Source: Anthostomella pinea (taxonomy: Eukaryota > Ascomycota > Sordariomycetes > Xylariales > Xylariaceae). Taken from it: a stretch of 64,000 nt of DNA. The notes beneath the pieces are model-generated. The model saw only the letters and a program-made list of their open reading frames with translations, ran no database searches and was not told the origin of the DNA. Location of the stretch: assembly GCA_963556695.1 (NCBI GenBank), contig CAUWAG010000003.1, positions 6,510,001 to 6,574,000 of the forward strand, written 5' to 3'. Every line of letters begins with the position of its first letter. The stretch's first letter is position 1. A program made the position numbers and the translations under genes. Positions 1-16,516 of this stretch are shown piece by piece.

Positions 1-2596
1 GAGCCAATAGATTTACGCCTACTAGTAAACACCATCATGCATTCGATGCTGTTTGTGACATGTCCATCAAGACGCCAAACGGCAAAACGTCCGAGACAAA
101 AGTCATGCCAGGAATATGCCTGCAAGACTCATGTCGTCCGCATGGCTCGTGAGTCGCAACTTGCAAGGGTACGGTGAGGCCACGGTGAGGCCACGGTGAG
201 GCCAGTTTTAGTGCGAACCCGAGACAATGGGTTCGCGCCTCGGCTGGCGATGACGGTGCTTCTCAGACGCTTGTAAAACTGCTTGTTGTTGTTTGGCTTC
301 GGCTTGCCTCCCTTGCCTTGTCAGCCTCAATCTGGAGTCATACAGATTCGCGCAACCCAAACGCCAAACCCCTACAAAGAGCGGACCGACGAATCGTCCG
401 AATATATGACTCTGTTTACACCGCTGCACGTCTCAGTTATTAGTACACGAGAAGGGTCTCTCACGGCATCTGGTGGCAGGCAGGGTCCTCACCTGGGGTT
501 TCGGATCACGAGGAAGCGCCTTGGTGCGCATTGTAACGAAACCAGGCAGTCCCAGGCAGTCCCAGGACCATGCAACACCCAACGATGAACCGTGGCGATC
601 GACCGTGGAAGCCTTCCTTCCACTGCTGTGATTTGTTGAGCAGAGATTACTCCTGAAAGATCGCCAGCCGCTCATGGGTGATCCCCATCAACTGCTAGGG
701 ATATGGCTTTGGTGTGTTCCGGCCGATACCATCTGACAGCACATCCTTCTCCACCAGGATGCCGTGGCTGCCATGCTACGATGCGTCATGTGGTCCATGT
801 TGTACACGTCGGCGCTCGTAATCACTAGTAGATGGTCGCCTCGGTAGGGATGGAGTCTGATAAACACAATTAAACACATGTACTGTGTTGTATTGTGTTA
901 TATTGTACTTTTCAATATTAACACGTGTGATTCCTGGTAGTGACGTAGTGGAAGGTACCTGGTAGTACTACGGACTACTACAGATTTCGCTCAGAAATTG
1001 TCCGCCGCCCAGGGTTGACCCCTAGGGATGGCTATATGTGGGTTACCGGGGCTTTAGAGGTCGTTCCGGAGGTTATTCCGGCCGAATAACACAACACGAT
1101 ACAACACGTGTTGTATGCTTGTGTTGTACTTTTGGATAGAACACGGTGTTTTTCCATCCCTACGCTTCGGCCCTCTAACTGAGCCCTATGACACATAATG
1201 CTAGCGAAGATGTGGTCTAGCCCGTCCATCTTCAAGGGTGCTGTGCAATTGGAACCGCTTTGTCGGAAACGGTCCGTCGTTTGACGTTGATCCTTCTGGC
1301 GTCGTTTTCATCACCACACCTGCCCCTCCTGTTCTCCGGAGACGATCGCCCAGATTGACGAGTAGACGGTCTTCCGTACGACCGATCATATCGACGTTAA
1401 ATCTAGCCAGATCTCAGCTACAACGGCCTCGTCGTGGTAGCTCGACACTATTCTCGAGCTGGCCCTTTCAACTCTGTCGTATCTTGAAGACCGGTGTATC
1501 CACAAACCCGGCACATCGCCTCCACGGCGTAGATGCTCCTCGAGCCAGTGCATTCGAGGCATGCGCCATTGAGAAACGCGGTAGGGAAGGATTCGCTTCG
1601 GTATCAGCGCTCACCACGTGTGGCTCAGCTGTACTACACACTACACAGTCTACCGAAGCAAGCCTTCTGGGCCAAGTGTTTTTCTAATGGCATGTCGTGC
1701 CGCAATATGGGAGTTGATATCACACATATTAGCGCTTCGTCAGCGTCGGCATATCTGATGAGACCTATGAGCAGAAGCGCAGGCAACCACCAGCCCCAAA
1801 CTTGTAATGCAGGGTCCTACGTAGCTACGTACTGATCACGATCGCGGGGGTCATCTGCAAAGCCTCTCTCACAGCGAAGGCCGTGATACGTCAAGAGCTC
1901 ATAAACACACGGGCGACGAGATGGCATGCTGACCGCAGATCGGACGACAAAGTTGTGGCACACACACAGTCGGCAATCAAACACGGGCGTCGCATGACGT
2001 TGATCCCTCAGAATAGACCTACCATCGATGTAGAACTTCCCACTACCGATTCGACGGGATCTGCTCTACGATGTGACGATCGTGTTGCGTTGTAAAACCG
2101 CCAATCTATGAGCCGTGGCTTTGGCGACCTCCCATTGAAGCGATACTCATCATCTTTCGGGTTGATGAGTCGCCCATCTGCTAAGCTGTTGGTTTCAGCC
2201 TTCAATACCTACGTTTGCACTTCCTTTCCGAAGCCAGGAAGGGCCAGGCGAGCGCGTACAAGGCTACTATTCTCGTCTCGATAACTACCTACATCAATCT
2301 ACACAAGGTGACGTCCAATTACAAGCGCATATGGATACCCAGAATATGCAGCCAACCACCCGAGCGCTACTTATGGCATGCAGGACCTGGCCTTCAGGCC
2401 CTCCGCCAGCCAGCCAGCCGGCGCGAGATCTGACCTCTTACTCCGCGGCTGCCTGCGCAGGCCATCGGGTCCAGCTACCTATCCTTCGCTCAGCTCATCA
2501 GTGGCGGGGACAGGAAGGTTGGCTGGCGCACGGCTAGCCGCCAACTGCCGTTCAACGTCCACGTCCGCGTCCCTATCCCCACAGACAGCAGGCCGT

Positions 2597-2627
<31 letters not shown>

Positions 2628-5600
2628 AATGTCGCTTGGCGGATCAGGCTACCACCTGGCTAGGAGGAAGGCGACGACTCAGCTCAAGCCTCAAGCCTCA
2701 CTGCTTGCGTGTCTCTCAACCGCGCCTCTTACATGTGAGTGCGTGTCTCTCCTGCTCAGGGCGCCGATAAGGCCGAGACCTTCATCCGCTTGTCCACTGG
2801 TGATGGATGGGCTTGGTCAAACGCCTACCCGCCCAGACTTACTAATCATGGGTTCATATTTTCGGGCAAGTGCTCTAGGAGTCTGAAACAAGGCGCTCGC
2901 CGTACATCATCCGTACGCCCAGCGCGAGGAAACGTGGGACGGGACAGGGCAGCACAGGGGAGAGATCATATCGACGACGGGTGCTGTCGTTGGTGGTGAC
3001 TGGCTGGGTAATAAGTATGGACTGACGCCTTTTGGTACAACTCACTCCCGCCGCCTTGCTTAACCTTACATGGCTCTATTGGATTTCGATTTAGATTCCC
3101 GTGGTTGTGGCTGTGGTTGTCTGTGCCGTTGTCGTCGTTGTTTGCGCGGTCAGTAGCCGGGGGCTGGCTGTGCTGCGCTGCGACAATTGGGTCGTCGTGC
3201 TTGTGTGGCACTGCAGGCAACCAACCTCATTCCCTGCGTCCATTGGTATTCCTGGACGATCGATGCTTCATCCGATTTGCGAGCATGAACCCGTCCTACG
3301 ACAGGCCATGTTGTTTGTTGCCTCTCCCTGCCGAGCGACCCTCGAACTGCCCGGTCGAGGGTGATAGACCAGACACACATATACATGAACATCGCGAAAT
3401 AGACACTTAATAGATCTACGTCCCTGCTGAACTCAACACGTCAAGTAATGGGAGACTATCTTGAAACCGCCTTGCGGAAAGCACAGCACTGCACAGACTT
3501 CTGAATCCGGTTCCACAGCCGTTCCGGGCGAATACATGTCTTCCTGTGCCTTCCCGCGTGGTGTCCTACATCTTGTCTAGGCCCCCTATGTCTTGGCCTG
3601 GTGCCGCGCGATCCCGCGTCACCAATGTGCCCAGCCGTCTGCACTAGACCGAGCTCGGGTGGTGCTGTATCGCCTCCAGGAGCCGCCAGGCATCTCGTCG
3701 ATGAATGGGACTTACATGTCAGCCTTGTCTCATCGCACAAGCAGGTCGCGGCGTCGTTTGGCGTTGTGTACGGCAATGGTTTACTTGATTTACCTGGTCT
3801 TACGAACCAATCAAGGGCCCTGCGTTGGATCCTCCTCCTGCTTCCTTCCTTCGGCTACGAGACAGCAGCGGCGGGACAGGCAGACAGATAGACAGCCATG
3901 AGATCTCAAAAGGGTGTGTACTTGGAATAGTGACAGGTCGCCTACGGTATCTGCGGGTTCTATTTCTGCAAGGAAGCGAAACTTTTCCCCTAGGGTCGAA
4001 ATGGTAGTCGGGGACAGGGTCAAAGTGGAATAGTTTAGCAGTGAATATCATATCATGCGCTACGAAATCCTTCTCTACGCCGCATCTATTCCCTGGGAGC
4101 GAGTCAGAAGATAAGACTTTGCGGCACGAAATGCAGGCGTTGACCCATTTGGGCGGTGGTGTCTGCTGATGGTGGTGGTCAGAAATAACCCTCTCCCACT
4201 GCCAAAATAGGAGAAGGATTGAGAGTGCCTTCCACATCTGACACCGGCACCTATGTCGTGTACAAGCCCCCTCGTCTGTAACTCCACTGCCCGTTACCGA
4301 CCTGCAGGTAATAATAGTCCAGATGCCTGCAGCTGAATTCCATCCCCGGATTCTCAGGAATCGCCGAGACGGCGCGGACAAGCAGTCATGCGTTCAGGAA
4401 TCCGCTGAGCTCCGCAGCGCAGGATGCGATACCATCGCGGAGCTCTCTATCGTTGACGGAACATTGCCACGGCTATGGGTTTCCAAATGGGTCTCTACGA
4501 TAGGCCCTGGTCTATTGACTGTAGGCAACGAACGTTCCTCTTGGCTAACCAGACTCCAGTGAACGGGATGGCCGGGTTATTGATCCTCGCGGTGAGCACG
4601 ATGTGGAGGATGCCGTGGCAGCTGACTATTGAGCCTTCTGCATCCATCCAAGATCCATCTCACCACTCCGGAGCCGAGGAAATGGGGTATGTTCGTACTT
4701 ATACCTAGCTGAAGGCATAGGTGGAGCAGGCGTAGACGGACCCGAGGTTGGAGTTTTGAGTTATTCCTAGTGTACTGCCACGGGAGGATTGCCACTTTAT
4801 TGGGATACCCCAGGCATCTGGAACGGCGTCCTGATGGCTGCTCCTCTATCAACATCGGTGTTTCCGACTAATAAGCCTGTAGGCTGTAACTGTGGTGTTT
4901 GTACATTGGCCCAGTACGGTTCTTCGCCGCGTTATGAACTGAAAGGGGGTGTTGCTTCCCAATTTTAGGCTTAGGCAAGATCATATGCTTGTCATGAAGA
5001 TAGAGAACACGTATCGAGCGTAGGTTGTCAGGACCCTTGTCACACTCCCATGGGATAACATACGGAGTGCCACAGGCCGCGGCATATCCCAAGAGTCATT
5101 CACCCAGTGTGACGGTAAGCCCCTCAGGTGATGTCCGCATAGTTTGACGGATGAGCTTGCGATCGTGTAGAAACATTACTCAGCGACGCAAGCTACCGGA
5201 GGAAGCAACACAGCCGTAAGAGCACGCAAGAACTTCTGCCCGGCCAACAAAGGGACGTGGAATCCCAGGTAATTGTCTGAAAGAGGGCGCACAGGCGAGC
5301 AGAGGAAGTATTCGACGATCCAGAAGCAGTGAACGTTACGCATCCAAAACAAGCAACACGAACCCTTCCACAGAAGAATTGGTGAAAAGGGGCACTGTAC
5401 GACCCATTGCTAGTACATAGGCAACTCCGCCTATCTCACCAAAAAGGCAGCATCACCAAATACGTACAACTCACGCCCACAATCTGCAGTGGAGTTTCCA
5501 CAAGGCGTCACAAGCACCAGATGGGGGCGGCCCTCATGTCGCGAGCGGGAAGGAAAATGTAACATACAGCACGACCAAACCACCCGTGGCTCGCAAACCG

Positions 5601-6628
5601 GCACGACCTGGCATGTGTACTTAGTCAGTCATTCAATCACTCAATCAATCACCCATCTGCTGCAACACCAGTACGAAGCGAGCCCAAGACACGGTGTCAG
5701 GTTCCTCCGATACGGCTGCTACATACAACCTGACCACCGCTGCGCCCAGTGGGACCCCGATCGTGAGACGTCGACGTCCCTCCCGTAAGTCGCGCAATGG
5801 AAATAGAGCAGCCAACAAGATGGACGGACGTAACGAAGGAGGCGTCTACGATAGGGGCGCAGCAGTCAAACAACAAGGCGTGGGGCGAGGCGTGGACAAG
5901 CGAAGGGATCGCGTTGGCTTCCTTCCCGTACCATGATAGTGCTCCTGGCCATGATTAGGACTGCTGTTGGGCGAGCTGCTTCGAAGGACCCGAGCAGGCT
6001 ATGGAGCGCAAGGGACCAAGAGAACGCACAGCATTCCAGGCAGAAGTTCCTCGTCTAAATTAGCCAGGTCCTATTTGTGAAGTCCCGCGATAACTTGACC
6101 TTGGGTAAGGAGGTTCCTGACTCCATGAGGACTTTCCAGGAGCTCCGCTGTCCGACTCCCAATCCTCGAACGCTCACTCGAGACATGCTAAGCCTGAATG
6201 TGGATGCAGTTGAGGGCTACGCTTTGTCATAGTCATGGCACATATAGAGACCTCTTGGGATGAAGCTGCCGAACATGTTCATTGCCTGCCTCACATACCA
6301 TCTATGCAACGCCGTGGCTGTGAAGCTAGCTTATTTGAATGAGAAAGCTAATGAATGTAGTGTATCTCCATGGACGAGTATTGAAACGGCTGATTCTCAA
6401 ACCCATTGAAGTTATAGACGCACCTAATCGAGCAGGAAGGCGGACTGGGCCATCTTTTTCTGGGGACCGCCACAGCCAATGCCATTGCACTATTCCAACT
6501 CAACCACGCAAGTAATCTAATACTGTCCATGGCCATCTGCAAGGGATTCGTCCATTCAACGACCCTGTCGCTGTGCATCCAGATCACTCCCCATGTCCAC
6601 GCAGTCCTCTCGGGAGACCCCCGTGGCT
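1..6628. other. gene-poor stretch, no gene recognised
   Basis: I see no protein family in either strand; open frames here are short and overlap one another. Small structures present: a roughly 11-12 bp unit (ccacggtgagg) repeated three times at about 171-204, a (CAGC)n run at 2597-2628, and two related segments rich in CACA/TGTTGT at about 880-950 and 1085-1150 that could be remnants of one repeat. The 3' untranslated end of the PRP4 gene probably lies near 6400-6628. Confidence 0.5.
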
Positions 6629-9702
<3,074 letters not shown>

Positions 9703-10445
9703 TTTGTATTCAAAAAGACACGAAAGTGCAATTCACTTCCGGCCTTTGGGATGGAAAAAGGGAGTGTCAGCTTGGAGAACTTCAGCACGCGGAGGCGCAA
9801 AATTGGGTCGAACCGGGAAGTGTAATCTGAACTCTGTCGCATCACCGCGCGGCGAGGGGGTAAGTGTCTTGGAGAATAATGGCGGGTTCAGAAGGCACCT
9901 GAGGTGTCTGTCGGTCTTCGAGTGCTAGGAGTAGACACAGAGGCAATACATGCAGATCCCGTCGAGGTACCGAGCTCGGGTTCACGCGAGGGTAGCAGCT
10001 GGAGGTGATCAAACGACGAAAGGATTCACGGTCGCGATTCAGCCAGGAGGCTATGACCTAATGAACTTTTCGAGTCGCTGATGCCCGCTCATTGGCTTCA
10101 GCCATAAGGTGTCTACAGAGTGGAGGTACCTTAGTTCAACGGCCCACAACGGACATACGATCATCCGTGCACCACCACCGTTCCATCGATAAGCCTTATC
10201 GCGACGGTTGACGCTAATCGGTTTAAGCACTTGACCCCTCGGATCCATCATGGGCTGCCTGGGGTGCCCCGCGGTCGCGTAGTGGAAATCTGCGACGCCA
10301 ACCAACCGACAATTCCAGACTCGAGATCTCCCTTTTCTTCGCCACCGATCTCTTTCAACCACCAGCAAAACCAGACAACTACCACTCTGGCAGCTGTCTA
10401 CAGCCAAGCCAGTTCAGGTCAACATCAGCGAACCGACAACTCAAA
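9703..10445. promoter_or_regulatory. shared upstream region of PRP4 and TMA7
   Basis: The 743 bp between the start codons of the divergent PRP4 (-) and TMA7 (+) genes holds no gene I can recognise and must contain both 5' untranslated regions and promoters. A CT/AC-rich stretch at about 10310-10445 just before the TMA7 ATG fits a fungal leader. No factor site is assigned. Confidence 0.5.
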
Positions 10446-10801
10446 ATGGGTGGCCAGAGCAGAGAAGGTGCGTACCAAGAGCCTTACGCATACTCCGCTG
10501 TAGTCTAGGTACGTAAGCAGTAAGCAGCAACTAACGCCTCGAAACCAGGCGGCAAAGCCAAGCCCCTGAAGGCCGCGAAGAGGGGCCCGAAGGAGGAGCT
10601 GGACGAGGAAGACAAGGCCTTCATGGAGAAGAAGCGAGCCGGTACGACTTCCCACCCACGCGCAACGGCAGCAAACCGCCAGCCCATGACTGACATGCAT
10701 GCGTTGCAGACGAGAAGGCACGCGCCGAGATGGCCAAGAAGGCTGGTGGCAAGGGCCCGCTGGGCAGCGGTGGGGGTATCAAGAAGAGTGGCAAGAAATA
10801 G
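10446..10801 (+). CDS. TMA7: translation machinery-associated protein 7
   Basis: Small, highly charged protein that associates with ribosomes. Three exons, 10446-10467, 10549-10641 and 10710-10801, encode 68 residues. The first intron has a CTAAC branch site near its 3' end. The family signatures are the N-terminal REGGK, the central DEEDKAF and the C-terminal IKKSGKK; the length is normal for TMA7. Each exon is too short to stand out alone; the call rests on correct splice sites at both introns joining the known motifs in frame. Confidence 0.95.
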
Positions 10802-11510
10802 AGAGTTGCCCGACACCAGGAACGAACGAGGACACAACGTCGGGCGAATACGGCCTTGCGCATAGGGAGCTTTAGGGCGCTGGAGGACAAGACATTTTCT
10901 GTCGTGGGTTGATTTCATGGGGTACTTTCACGATAGCAATCAAGATCGTTGATCTGGGCACCTTCTTCGGTCATTAGATTGCGCGTAGACTCGCCATCAT
11001 CTGTTGCACTGCCGACTGCTGGACTTGTCTTGTTCAAGGCCTGCACAGGAAGACAATGGGGGTGAGTCCCTCATGCTTCACCATACGGGCTACTTCCTGC
11101 GCCATGCTATCATTTTAGCTCTTGTCTGTATTCTTGCGCTGGATATACACCATTATTCAAGTTGATGTCGACGGTGCGGGAAAGGAGATCCTCGACTAGT
11201 ATCTTGATGTGTCGTACATCCCGACGTGACGCAGGCAAACTCTTCCTGTTAAAGCGTGTGGGTGGGATATTCAACGCTATGAGAGACGTACCACAGTCTT
11301 GCCCCTTAGATCCTATGGACATTCTAGTGCAATAAATACGCCGTAGTGGAGGATGGGTCTCAGCACCACTTGCCACTACCAGTATCTTGAGTACTCCAGG
11401 CATCCTAACCCTCATATTGATCGACCCATAGGGATTCCTTTATACATTGGCCAGTCCATACCTCCTGATAGCGTAAGATTGTATCCTTGAGTCTGTCCTT
11501 GTCTCCCCCA
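10802..11510. other. intergenic, TMA7 to GST 3' ends
   Basis: The two flanking genes converge here, so this should hold both 3' untranslated regions. Nothing else is recognised. Confidence 0.4.
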
Positions 11511-12493
11511 CTACTCAGCAACCACATCCAGCTCCTCGTAGTAACGATAGAGACCATTTGCATACTTCAGTCGTCTGTCGCTGGCCATGTATTCTGCAAT
11601 TCTCGGCCGAGCCTTGACAGCCTCGTAAAGCTGGAACACGCGGGTGTACCTGCCAGATTCCTTCGCTGCCTTCATAGCCTTACGGAACATGTATTCGAGA
11701 CCGTGGATGGACTGTTGCAGGTTAGTCTTGTACGAACAACACCCTCACAGGCTACCCATCGCCTTCCAAATGTCTGGTGAGTTCCAAGGTGCCGGTGTGA
11801 AACTGGCTTATCGACTATCTCTTTCTGTGAAATAGGAGGTGGTCCCCACATATGACAACTGAAAACTGAGAGCTTGGACAGGCAAAAGAAAGCAGAGGAA
11901 CACACCTGGAACAACACCAAGTCCGCCCAAGTCAACACGCCCCCATACAGCCAAGGTCCCTCGCCACTAGCCTCGCCGGCGAGTACCTTCTCGAAATACC
12001 CCAGGTACTTGGGCAGTCGGTTCTTGACCCAGTTCTTGGAGGCCCGGACGCTCTCGTCCCGCTGCTCCTCGTAGTAGAAGTCTGTGGCGATGGGGTGGTG
12101 GCAGTTGTGCACCTCGGTGCCGAAGCCATCATGGGCGGTCATGGCCAGTGCATTGATCTTGTAGGCGTCATTTTCTCGGCTGGGCGTCGATGACGCGGCC
12201 GCGAGCCCGAGCCTGGGCCCCAGGTACATCAGGATGTTGCATGTCTGCGAGATGACCAGTTCGCCGTGCTTGAGGATTGGGGAGGCGAAAGGGGGAGGGT
12301 TGGATGCGTCCCCCGCGTTTTCGTCGCTCGTGTAGGCTGCTAAGGTGTCCATGCAGCTTTCGGTGAAGGCTGTGTCTGTGTAGGGCACGCCGGCCTCTAT
12401 GAAAGCGAGGCGAATGTATTCTCCCCTTCCCGGGATCCCGGGTACGTAGATGAATTCGTAAGGGGCCTCCTGGGTAGAGCCGGCTGAAGACAT
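11511..12493 (-). CDS. glutathione S-transferase
   Basis: Cytosolic GST: conjugates glutathione to electrophiles. Two exons, 12493-11906 and 11711-11511, joined in phase 0 across a 194-nt intron (donor GTGTGT, branch GACTAAC, acceptor CAG), give about 262 residues. The N-terminal thioredoxin-like domain contains PGRGEYIRLAF and a hydrophobic beta-strand/helix pattern; the motif VISQTCNILMYLG matches the glutathione-binding 'S-N/C-I' region. The C-terminal helical domain includes TWADLVLF and PRIAEYMASDR, both typical of fungal GSTs. The start is the ATG at 12493; an in-frame GTG at 12508 is not used as a start. It neighbours a SAT4 membrane protein and a UstYa-like gene, but nothing shows that they work together. 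Confidence 0.88.
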
Positions 12494-13088
12494 GGCGATC
12501 GTAAACACACCTTCGTTGTTTGCTAGGAAAGTCCCCTGGCGTCGACAGCATTAGGTTAGCATTCTCGAAGATATATCGTTGTCAGCCTCTGGAAATGGAG
12601 AGGGGTAGTCATCGTTACACTGCTTGCGGCTGACCGCTCATGAACACAAATCATCCATCCTCGCAGCCTCGAAGCTGACTCCTTCCTTGCCTGAGTATCG
12701 GGCGGGGTAAATGTTTGCCCAGTCTCCTTCGCAAGGGAGACTTCATTTAGCAGTAACATGCGTTGCGTCCTGTCGCCTACTCAATACCTCGTGTAGACCA
12801 AAAAGCACAATGATTCCAGGGGTAATTTGGAGTAGACCCCGAGATCACCGTTGGAAATCCCACCTCACCTCCCCACGGGGCCGTGGAGTGGGAGAAAACC
12901 ACACCCACTGAAGCTCATGGGGGCTTCAGCGCACTGCAGTTACTCCGTGACGCGAGGCCCTCACTGGGCTTCATACCGGCAATGAGGTATTGATTTGCAC
13001 AGGTGTGTCGCGGAGTCCTATGTATTCTACCTAAGGTAGCATTCACGTCAGCTAGCATTCGTTCACCATCTGCCTTGGTATATCATCG
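12494..13088. other. intergenic, upstream of GST and SAT4-like gene
   Basis: Divergent upstream region; no additional gene recognised. Coding sequence of the SAT4-like gene may begin upstream of 13089, since a hydrophobic frame reads back to about 13053, just after a TAG that could be a splice acceptor. Confidence 0.4.
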
Positions 13089-14380
13089 ATGTTCCTCATC
13101 ATCCGCGCGTTGGCAAAAGGGGTATATCTCAAGAAGTTTCATTTCGAAGATGGTAAGAACTTCTCTCGGGACACTCATAGGTGCTGCGATGACCAGCTGA
13201 CAGAAAATAGCTGTGATATTTCCGGCATTTGTACGACATACCCTATATGCACCCACCACAATGTCATCCGTTTAGTTATTGACGTGGCCGTATTAGGCGA
13301 CTTATCTCGCGTTCTGTGTGTACATCTACCGGATAACAGCCACGACAGGCTTCTTTGTCCATCAGTGGGATATTCGAGTCGGGGATCTGGCCAAGTTCTA
13401 CCACGCCAGTCTCCCTCATTAGTTGCAAATCAACGGCCCAAATAACTATGCTCAGAACTTCTTCTTCGTGACCATTTTCTATCTTGCCACCATGATCTCC
13501 TTAAAGGCGGCCATCCTGTTGGAGTGGGTGCGACTCTTCGTGCCGGGAAAGAACCGCAATGTGTTCTACTTGACTTGCTATACCGTGGCAGCACTCAATA
13601 CGATATACTATACGATCAACATCATCGTGGAGAACGTTTCATGTACGCCAAAGGCGTATTGGTGGGATAAGACTCTGACGGGCCACTGTCTAGATGGTAC
13701 CCTTTTGGCTCTGACCTCAGCTACCTTCAACCTCGTTTTCGACATCATCATCTTGATCCTTCCGCAAAAGGTCATCTGGCGGTTCAACATGTCCACCACC
13801 CGAAGACTTGGCGTCTCCCTTGTCTTCATTATCGGTCTCCTGTAACGTACCATTTGCACAGTTAACATACTTCCGCTGATACGTAACAAACAGGGCCATC
13901 GCCCTAGCAGCTGTCCGACTAGCCGCCGCTGTGGCATACATCCAAGGAACAGACTTCACCTACAATCTCGCCCCGCAAGCACTGCTTCAGGCAGCTGAGA
14001 TGACTGCCGGTATCCTGGTCTTCACCATACCAGCCACGCCCAAGCCTCTGGCTTGCGTCGCGCACCAGGCCACGTCTTCTTTGGAAAAACTCATGGGATC
14101 CAGAGGCAGTGGTGGTAGCACGCGTTTCATCACGAGCCGCAAGAAGTCGAAGACGAGCTTTGAACAACCGATTGAGGAACAAGGTCTGGTGAAACTTGCG
14201 AGGCTCAAGTCTGCAAAAAGCAGAGACTCTGTCGGAGTCAAACCGCAGCACGGACGCGATGCTGATGCCGAAGCGGCGATCACCCGCACGACGCATTTCA
14301 AGGCATCTCAGGTCTTCGTCAAAGACAATCGGACGGAAGGCTTTGATAAACAGCATCCATGGAACAATAAGCCCAACTAG
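13089..14380 (+). pseudogene. SAT4/rhodopsin-domain integral membrane protein, 5' half probably broken
   Basis: Fungal seven-transmembrane protein of the SAT4/PTH11-like rhodopsin-domain family. The last two exons are clean: a frame ending at 13841, a 52-nt intron (13842-13893), then 13894-14380. They encode transmembrane helices containing KAAILLEWVRLFVPGKNRN, TSATFNLVFDIIILILPQ and the usual STTRRLGVS loop, followed by a basic cytoplasmic tail. The N-terminal part is visible in pieces: FLIIRALAKGVYLKKFHFED at 13089-13149, then YLAFCVYIYRITATTGFFVH and QWDIRVGDLAKFYH at about 13300-13408. These pieces do not join in one frame with sensible splice sites, and an in-frame TAG lies at about 13419. 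Either the gene is decaying or it uses splice sites I cannot resolve. Confidence 0.7.
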
Positions 14381-15461
14381 TTTCACGGAAATGAGGCGAG
14401 AGAGATTTGTGCGGTGGACGGCACATACGCAATACGATTCTGGGAAGACATGCGGGCCGGCAAGCAAGTGGAACAGGCAATCTCTTGTGCATGAGTATAA
14501 GTTGACTGTATGTATTCAGAACGAGAAAAACAGCGGTCGATAGAACGACCCATTGTTCTCTGCCCTGTGGCTTTCTTCCAGAGCAAGTGTGCACCCGGAA
14601 ATGCGTACGTATTGACCGTTCGGGAGGGGCGCGTGGCCCATTTTAAGGGGCCCGTACCCCTATTTCGAAATGCCAGTGAACTTCAGGGCCTGTACTGCGC
14701 CAACTCTTTTCGCTGACCTCATCTGAATCGAAACTGACGGTAGTGTATACGGACGCATAGACACTGCTTCACCCGCTGTTCCCTAACTTCTTCCTTAACG
14801 CGATTGCGGATAGCTTAGGAGGGAGGAAAGATATACGACCGCACTCGGCCGTTGATCTCAGCTGGAGGCTTTGTCAATGCAACCCAGAAAGCAGTCCTAG
14901 CACCTGCAAGGACCATTTGAGGGTGGACCTCGGCATCTCTACGACGATGGGCGGTCTCAAGCGGCAGTGCTGGCATGCAGGACTACATCCAAGCGAGCGG
15001 CTCGGGACTCTCCCCATGCGCCATATCTGTAGGTACTCCAACGCAAGTAGCTTGATTGGATCTCGCAAACGAAGTGTGTGACGACACCCAGTTTTTCATT
15101 GGAGCTCTCATGCAAGGTGTATAAAGACACCAGTTCTCATTCCCTCTATCAACAGCATTGCATGCGTTCGACTGCTCTGCCACCATGGCTTTCATCGTTT
15201 AATGGGTGGGTGATGTCGGACTAAGTGCAATACTACAGTCAGCCCCGGATATGTATGTGACGCGAAGAAACCTGTTTTAATGCTCATCTTTGCCGATACT
15301 CCCTTATCAGATGCACGTGAACTACGCACGCGACGACCAGTGCCCCCTCGCCTACCTTGCCAAGATGCACGAACACCATCGATACCTCACAGTTACCCCA
15401 TCCAGTAGCGAGACTGATTCCAACTACACGCCATGTTGCGCCATGCTACGACACAGCCTGA
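14381..15461. other. intergenic, nothing recognised
   Basis: About 1.1 kb between the convergent SAT4-like and UstYa-like loci. Short open frames only (for example 14983-15195 on the minus strand), none with a recognisable family. Confidence 0.4.
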
Positions 15462-16516
15462 CTATCTGTCCGTCTGCCATCGGATAGGAGGAACGGTCGA
15501 GATCATCCGAGAGTAACTCCATTCCTCGACGGCACTCCAGTTCACGCAGAGTAATCTGGAGTTGGACTTCGTAGCCGGCTTATCGGCCTCCTTGTCATCC
15601 ATCCGTATGAGTTCAGTGCAGTATTGCCGTGACACATGACACTCAATCGCAGGACCTCGAGGCAATGGTCTATGTTTTCAATGTTGTCAGCAGTCTGTCC
15701 CCCTCGTAGGGGAAAAATACGGGATACTGACCTAGATGCCCGTGAAGATAACGGTCTTGTGCCTCTGTGTGGTTTGGGTAGTACCGTTCCTGGTAGAGGT
15801 AGAGCCGCAGGTTCCGCTACGCCATGTCAGCTAGACACTTCTGGCTTCGGAATCTCACTCATAGTGTTATACGCACCAGACAGTGGAGCTCGTGATACAC
15901 ACTGATGGAAGCGGGATATCCTCCGTCGACCAGCTCAACGATATTGTCCAACGACTCCCCTGCTGCCTCCAGTTCCTCGCGGCTGATGTTGAAGTAGACA
16001 GCTGGAAATCATTAGCGATCAAGCTCGGCTTAGGGTTTGACTGCTTACGTCTTATCAAATCGTCCCATGCGTCGTCTTGTTCGTCCGTGGGAGGACCGGC
16101 ATACTTGCTGTAGTGGTCGTGATCTGTGGCGTGCTCACTGTGTACTTCGTAATCAACGAACTCCTGAACTGGGGCTATAAGATGTAATTAGTACCGACTT
16201 CTGTACCCCTATCTCACCGGTCTTACTCACACCATGAACGTCCCTCAGTAGATCCTCGAGCATTATGGAATATGTCGCTAGTCGATAGCAGCCCTGCTAG
16301 CACAAAGATTGTGATGTGAAGGGCCAGGATATATACTCGCGTCCAAGTAACTATCCTGGCAACGTGATTCCTCGGGAGTGCTACTCTGCCAGTGTCGAGC
16401 TTTTCTGCGAGACTTGGTGATTCCTCATCTCCTGACAGATCATTCCGGTCTGTCGAGTCCCAAGAGCGTGCCGTTGAGTAAGATACTCAGGCAGACACCC
16501 TCTTGCTAACTAGCAT
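15462..16516 (-). pseudogene. UstYa-like (DUF3328) oxidase gene, probably broken
   Basis: Family of membrane-anchored oxidases that act in cyclic-peptide (ustiloxin-type) and other secondary metabolite pathways. Exons on the minus strand: about 16516-16231, 16174-16049, 16001-15877, 15816-15732 and 15669-15462, with introns of 56, 47, 60 and 62 nt and good splice sites. A cytoplasmic N-terminus is followed by a transmembrane helix (VYILALHITIFVLAGLL), then AWDDL, YFNISREEL and both family motifs: HELHC (before the 15876 intron) and HLDHC (formed across the 15731-15670 intron). Two lesions are seen. In-frame TGA at 16489-16487 follows the only in-frame ATG. After CHGNTALNSYG the reading frame must shift by one base near 15600 to continue into KPATKSNS...VNWSAVEEW. 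The first could reflect a missed start; the second looks like a real frameshift. Confidence 0.75.

Noticed and set aside
3800..4381. 193-residue minus-strand frame
   Set aside because: No domain, low complexity, and about as long as expected by chance in 64 kb of six frames.
12494..12508. In-frame GTG start for the GST
   Set aside because: Nuclear fungal genes start at ATG; the ATG at 12493 fits the family's N-terminus.
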